Origin: Rhododendron vialii
Lineage: Eukaryota; Streptophyta; Magnoliopsida; Ericales; Ericaceae
Reading direction: 5' to 3'
Assembly (NCBI RefSeq): GCF_030253575.1
Contig: NC_080561.1
Span: forward strand, 35,115,564-35,179,563
Length of the DNA: 64,000 nucleotides
The notes beneath the pieces are model-generated. The model saw only the letters and a program-made list of their open reading frames with translations. It did no database searches and was not told where the DNA came from. Both the position numbers and the translations under genes were made by a program. This document shows positions 60,653-64,000 of the stretch, piece after piece; position 1 is the stretch's first letter, and the number at the start of each line of letters is the position of its first letter.

Positions 60653-63600
60653 TTACAAAACACCCTCGAATACAGGATCATTTACACCAAGCGATTCGGG
60701 TGATTCCCTCGACATAAGTTCCACTTCTTCCTTAGCCCTGGCAAGCACTTCTTTGAGTTCACGAACCTTGGCTCGAGCCCATTTCAAACTAGTTTCGCAC
60801 GATTCAACAAAGATACGCGAGTCTGAGAGCTTATTCACTAATTCCGCTTCCTCTAGCCTCCGCTTCAGCCACAATAAGTCCAGCCCCACTTGCTCAAACT
60901 CCTTGACTGAAATGAAAGCCTGGCTGAGCGCTTCTTCATTCACCTCGTTCACCTTGGTTGTTAACATCGACTCAACGAACAAAGCAAACGACTCGAGTAC
61001 CCCTGTTTGCATAAAGCGACTAGTCACGGAGAATTTAACGAAAGTGTCCTTGTGAAGGCCGTGGATCTTTTCGAGTAACAGGGATGCCTCAGAAGAAACC
61101 CAGTATGATAAGAATCTGACTTTGCCAGCCGGAGGAGGAGTTGCGTCGTTTGAGTCCCGATTTGAAGCATTGCCGAAGTGAGTGGGTTCAGAAGGGACAT
61201 GCTCTGCTGCCTTAACAACATAAAGATTTTCTTTACATCACAAGTCACAACCATGTCAACATAATAGTAATCATTCACCAAATGAAGTCACAGTCTGATA
61301 AACGCTAAGGCCCCGTTTGTTTGTATTGAATAAAGCATCAGATTGAACTATAAAATCAATGAGACCACATATCATGTATTAAATATCTCGTTGGATAGCA
61401 AATTCCACAAGACATGCAACATATACCATGGGGGATGTGGTATTATTTATGCCCTCGGTATCATCCTCCTACTATCACGGAATTATTATCAATCCACTGT
61501 TAGTCCAGCCAAACAAACAGGGCCTAAGAGGCATGAGACAAAAAATTACGTACCTGATTTGCTGCATATGACTTCTTAGGAACACTCTGATATAGCTGAT
61601 TTCCTTCCTTCAACCTCTTAGGAACAGTGTCAGAGTGCTCCAACCCAAGGTACTGTTCCCACGCCCCTACAACGTCCCTTTTCTGGAAAGAAAAAAATGT
61701 CAAAAGTAGAAAAAGAGGGAAAATGCTAACCACCTCATCCAAGTATTGTATGCATGGGAATGAGCTAAGACGACACACTTAGATATGTGTCCAAAGTCCA
61801 AACTTTTATACTCCCAGTCAGACACCTTGGGGACACCCTAGGACATGTCGGGGACAGGCTGGGACATGATTTGAACACGTTAATGACATATAAGGATATC
61901 GTAATGCAATTATTATAAGCTGCAAGAAAGCAATTTTTATAAGCTGCGAGAAAGCCAAAATTGCCGCAGATGCTTAGTTGATGAATACTTATCTAGTTAT
62001 TGCTGGTTTATATTTTTCCTAATGTTACCATTCTTCATGTTCCTTTATCGGATGTTACAAATTGAATTTATAGGATAAAACTACAACAACATAGATATGT
62101 TCAACATGTCCCCAAAGTGTCAGTGTCTTTGGAAGAATGATGTGTCTACTTGTCCAAGTCCGTGTCCGTATCCGTATCAGCGCGTGCACTTGTCCATGTG
62201 TAAAAGAGAGAAGGATTTACAAGCACCTGAACACGATTACAAACGATGTCCGAGTCCAAAAGGTATTCAGGACGCCCCAAAGATAGTATTGCAAACTTCC
62301 ACTGAGAAAAAGAGAATACATTAATTGCAGGAAGAACATTAAATGATGACAAAGCATAGATGGCATCTCAAAGTAAAGAGTTTGATGCGCCATAGAATAA
62401 TGTTAACTACTAAGAAGTAGTTGTACCTTTGAAAACTCCTCATCCGGCGCCTGCAGTCTCTTTTGTATGCGTACCTTGACTTCAGCCAAGGTCTCACCCT
62501 CATGGACAACAAGGAAAAAAGGTTCCCCAAAATTCTGGACGGAGGTGCTACTTCTTGGTTCCCCTTGGTTCTGAGCTGCATCGACTTTAAAGTGATGAAC
62601 ATGAATGAGACGGTCATGAGGACCAAGTTTCTTCTCCTCCTCTGGAATCTGTTAATGAGGATTAATAAAGTCAAGAATGTTCTGACAAAAAGAGTGGATC
62701 CACTACAACATCACGAGAAAACTCGGCTTGCTGTATTAGTCAGGTGAACACATCCAAAGCAGCTTGCTGAGCCGCTGATAATGAACAGTCAATAGTTATT
62801 TGGGTCAAGGAAAAAGCCTCTCCAAACATGGGGTAAGGCGGCACAAATCTTCCGTATGGAAACCCCGGTTTAGCGAGAACCTCACTCACACTGTCACCCT
62901 TTATCCGTTTTGTTGAGTTAGGAAAATGAATATATAGTTGTGTCATAGAGTCATCTATGTATCAGTTACACCTTGTTAAATGAAACAAAAATGTTTAACC
63001 ATATGAGACTGAAATTTTGCCTAAGGAAGAAACTTGGTTGAAAACTGGAAACTGGAGAGGAATATGGGGAAAGAAAAAATGAAGAAAGAAAACCCAGGTC
63101 ATTACCAAACCCCGAAGATGCAATATTTATGTAGCTTATATTAAATCGAAAGGGTTGTGACCGAATTTGACAAGAGTTAGTATGTTAATTCCTAGCACAG
63201 TTATCCTAGGGGTTCCCTTCAATCAAAAACCAAAGGCATGCACATAGTTGTTTTTTTGCACGAACCCAAACGTGGAAGCTAATCAGTGAAGGCTTGGGTA
63301 ATTTCCCATTCATCGATAACCGACATAGCTGTTTGTGAAAGCATGATTGTGTAAAGTTCAATAAAGATCAAAACATCTAGTCTGAAGTCTTGATCACACA
63401 AATCAAGAAAAATAAAGTACCTTTTAGAAGAATTAAAGTATCATTTTAAGCAGAAAACACACAAGAAAATATGGAGAAACTCAATGCCAAGTTGCCAACA
63501 TGCATATATATTAGACCAGCAAATAAAAATTATATATTACCTCCTCTGCACGTATTGTCCAGTACTGATCATTGATATTCTCAATCTCCTCATCAACAGG

Positions 63601-64000
63601 GAAAATCTGCAAAATGGCAGAACAACATATATTACAGGAAAGTTTTCGGTACAAATTATTGATTTTACTTTGGAGGCCGACCTATCAATCACTATCTCCC
63701 AAGAACCTTTGTAATGTGATCATTTCTCAAAGTATATTAAGACTGCAAGAGCTTGTCCCACATTGGTTAATTATTATCACCTCCAGAACTAGTACATAAG
63801 CCGGATGAGCCTCTCCAATTAAAGCCTTGAGTTATATGCTTTAACATGGTACCAGAACTAAGCTTGTGGAGGCTTTCAGACAAGACTCCTTCAATTGAAT
63901 GCCCCCATGTTTGTGCCCTAATACCTTACTTTGTTGTGACCCCTATAGTGCGGATCATTTTTTTAACATGCGATTGGGGGTTGCACGTGGGTGAAGTGTT
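60653..64000 (-). CDS. UBP12/13-like C-terminal region fused to coiled-coil tail, copy D (partial, 5' part beyond window)
   Basis: Visible exons 5' to 3': 63541-63606 (ENINDQYWTIRAEE), 62427-62648 (NFGEPFFLVVHEGETLAE), 62227-62301 (SLGRPEYLLDSDIVCNR), 61554-61682 (DVVGAWEQYLGLEHSD) and 60653-61210 (the coiled-coil tail exon). Exon lengths equal those of copy C and phases agree, with no stop. At several residues D is closer to ordinary UBP12 than C is (HEGE versus RDGE, GRPEY versus RREY, GAWEQY versus GVWKQY), so D is probably nearer the parent. Whether D has a protease domain cannot be seen, because the gene continues past the right edge. Confidence 0.8.
61309..61524. mobile_element. PIF/Tourist-like MITE in last intron of copy D
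   Basis: Same element and position as 48529-48744 in copy C, flanked by TAA. Shared by descent. Confidence 0.85.

Larger units (their letters stand above)
58820..64000. repeat. Segmental duplication, unit D (runs off right edge)
   Basis: Collinear with unit C from about 46145. It continues to the last base of the window (63880-64000 matches C about 51020-51140). Confidence 0.9.

Overview
This window is nuclear DNA of a flowering plant, most likely a eudicot. It is AT-rich, intron-rich and full of miniature inverted-repeat elements (MITEs), and it has long GA tracts and tRNA-derived SINEs. The SINE tails and GA tracts remind me of asterids of the Ericales type, but that is only an impression. 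I see no rRNA, tRNA, CRISPR array, reverse transcriptase or intact transposase. Three host gene families can be named with confidence.

(1) A tandem family on the minus strand derives from UBP12/UBP13, the plant USP7-type ubiquitin proteases. Copy A (about 1.7-12.8 kb, broken) and copy B (15.9-22.2 kb, nine exons in phase) keep the first part of the USP7-like C-terminal ubiquitin-like region. Copy C (47.9-53.2 kb, ten exons in phase) and copy D (60.7 kb to the right edge, five exons visible) keep the second part. A tail-only remnant lies at 39.75-40.6 kb. No copy has the MATH or ubiquitin-protease domain inside the window. In every copy the usual UBP12 C-terminal exon is replaced by the same long coiled-coil exon, so this is an exon-shuffled family. 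A and B belong to one tandem segmental duplication (about 1.0-15.2 kb and 15.35-23.8 kb). C and D belong to a second one with a spacing of about 12.7-12.8 kb (about 46.15-58.8 kb and 58.8-64 kb).

(2) Between the arrays are two ordinary housekeeping genes on the minus strand: an OMA1-like mitochondrial M48 metalloprotease (30.2-31.9 kb) and a complete three-exon chloroplast dihydrodipicolinate synthase, DHDPS (35.6-37.6 kb). A 46-codon upstream ORF lies in the DHDPS leader, and a Stowaway MITE lies just beyond it.

(3) Broken host fragments: an Aurora kinase pseudogene with a duplicated last exon (28.5-29.6 kb, plus strand), and two copies of an HSP90 leader plus first codons (43.7-45.06 kb).

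At 40.6-42.8 kb a near-perfect palindrome with arms of about 1.06-1.11 kb and a 45-bp loop carries a domain found with Ulp1-type (SUMO protease) mobile genes. It starts inside the truncated UBP12-tail remnant and looks able to make a long hairpin RNA.

Many DNA elements have clear ends: hAT (2913-4362, 27752-28101, 34223-35095), Mutator-like MITEs (21886-22107, 39398-39678), TAA-flanked PIF/Tourist-like MITEs (33386-33824, 46230-46521, 48529-48744, 61309-61524) and Stowaway (37966-38181). Several insertions are in one tandem copy but not its sister, so they date after the duplication.
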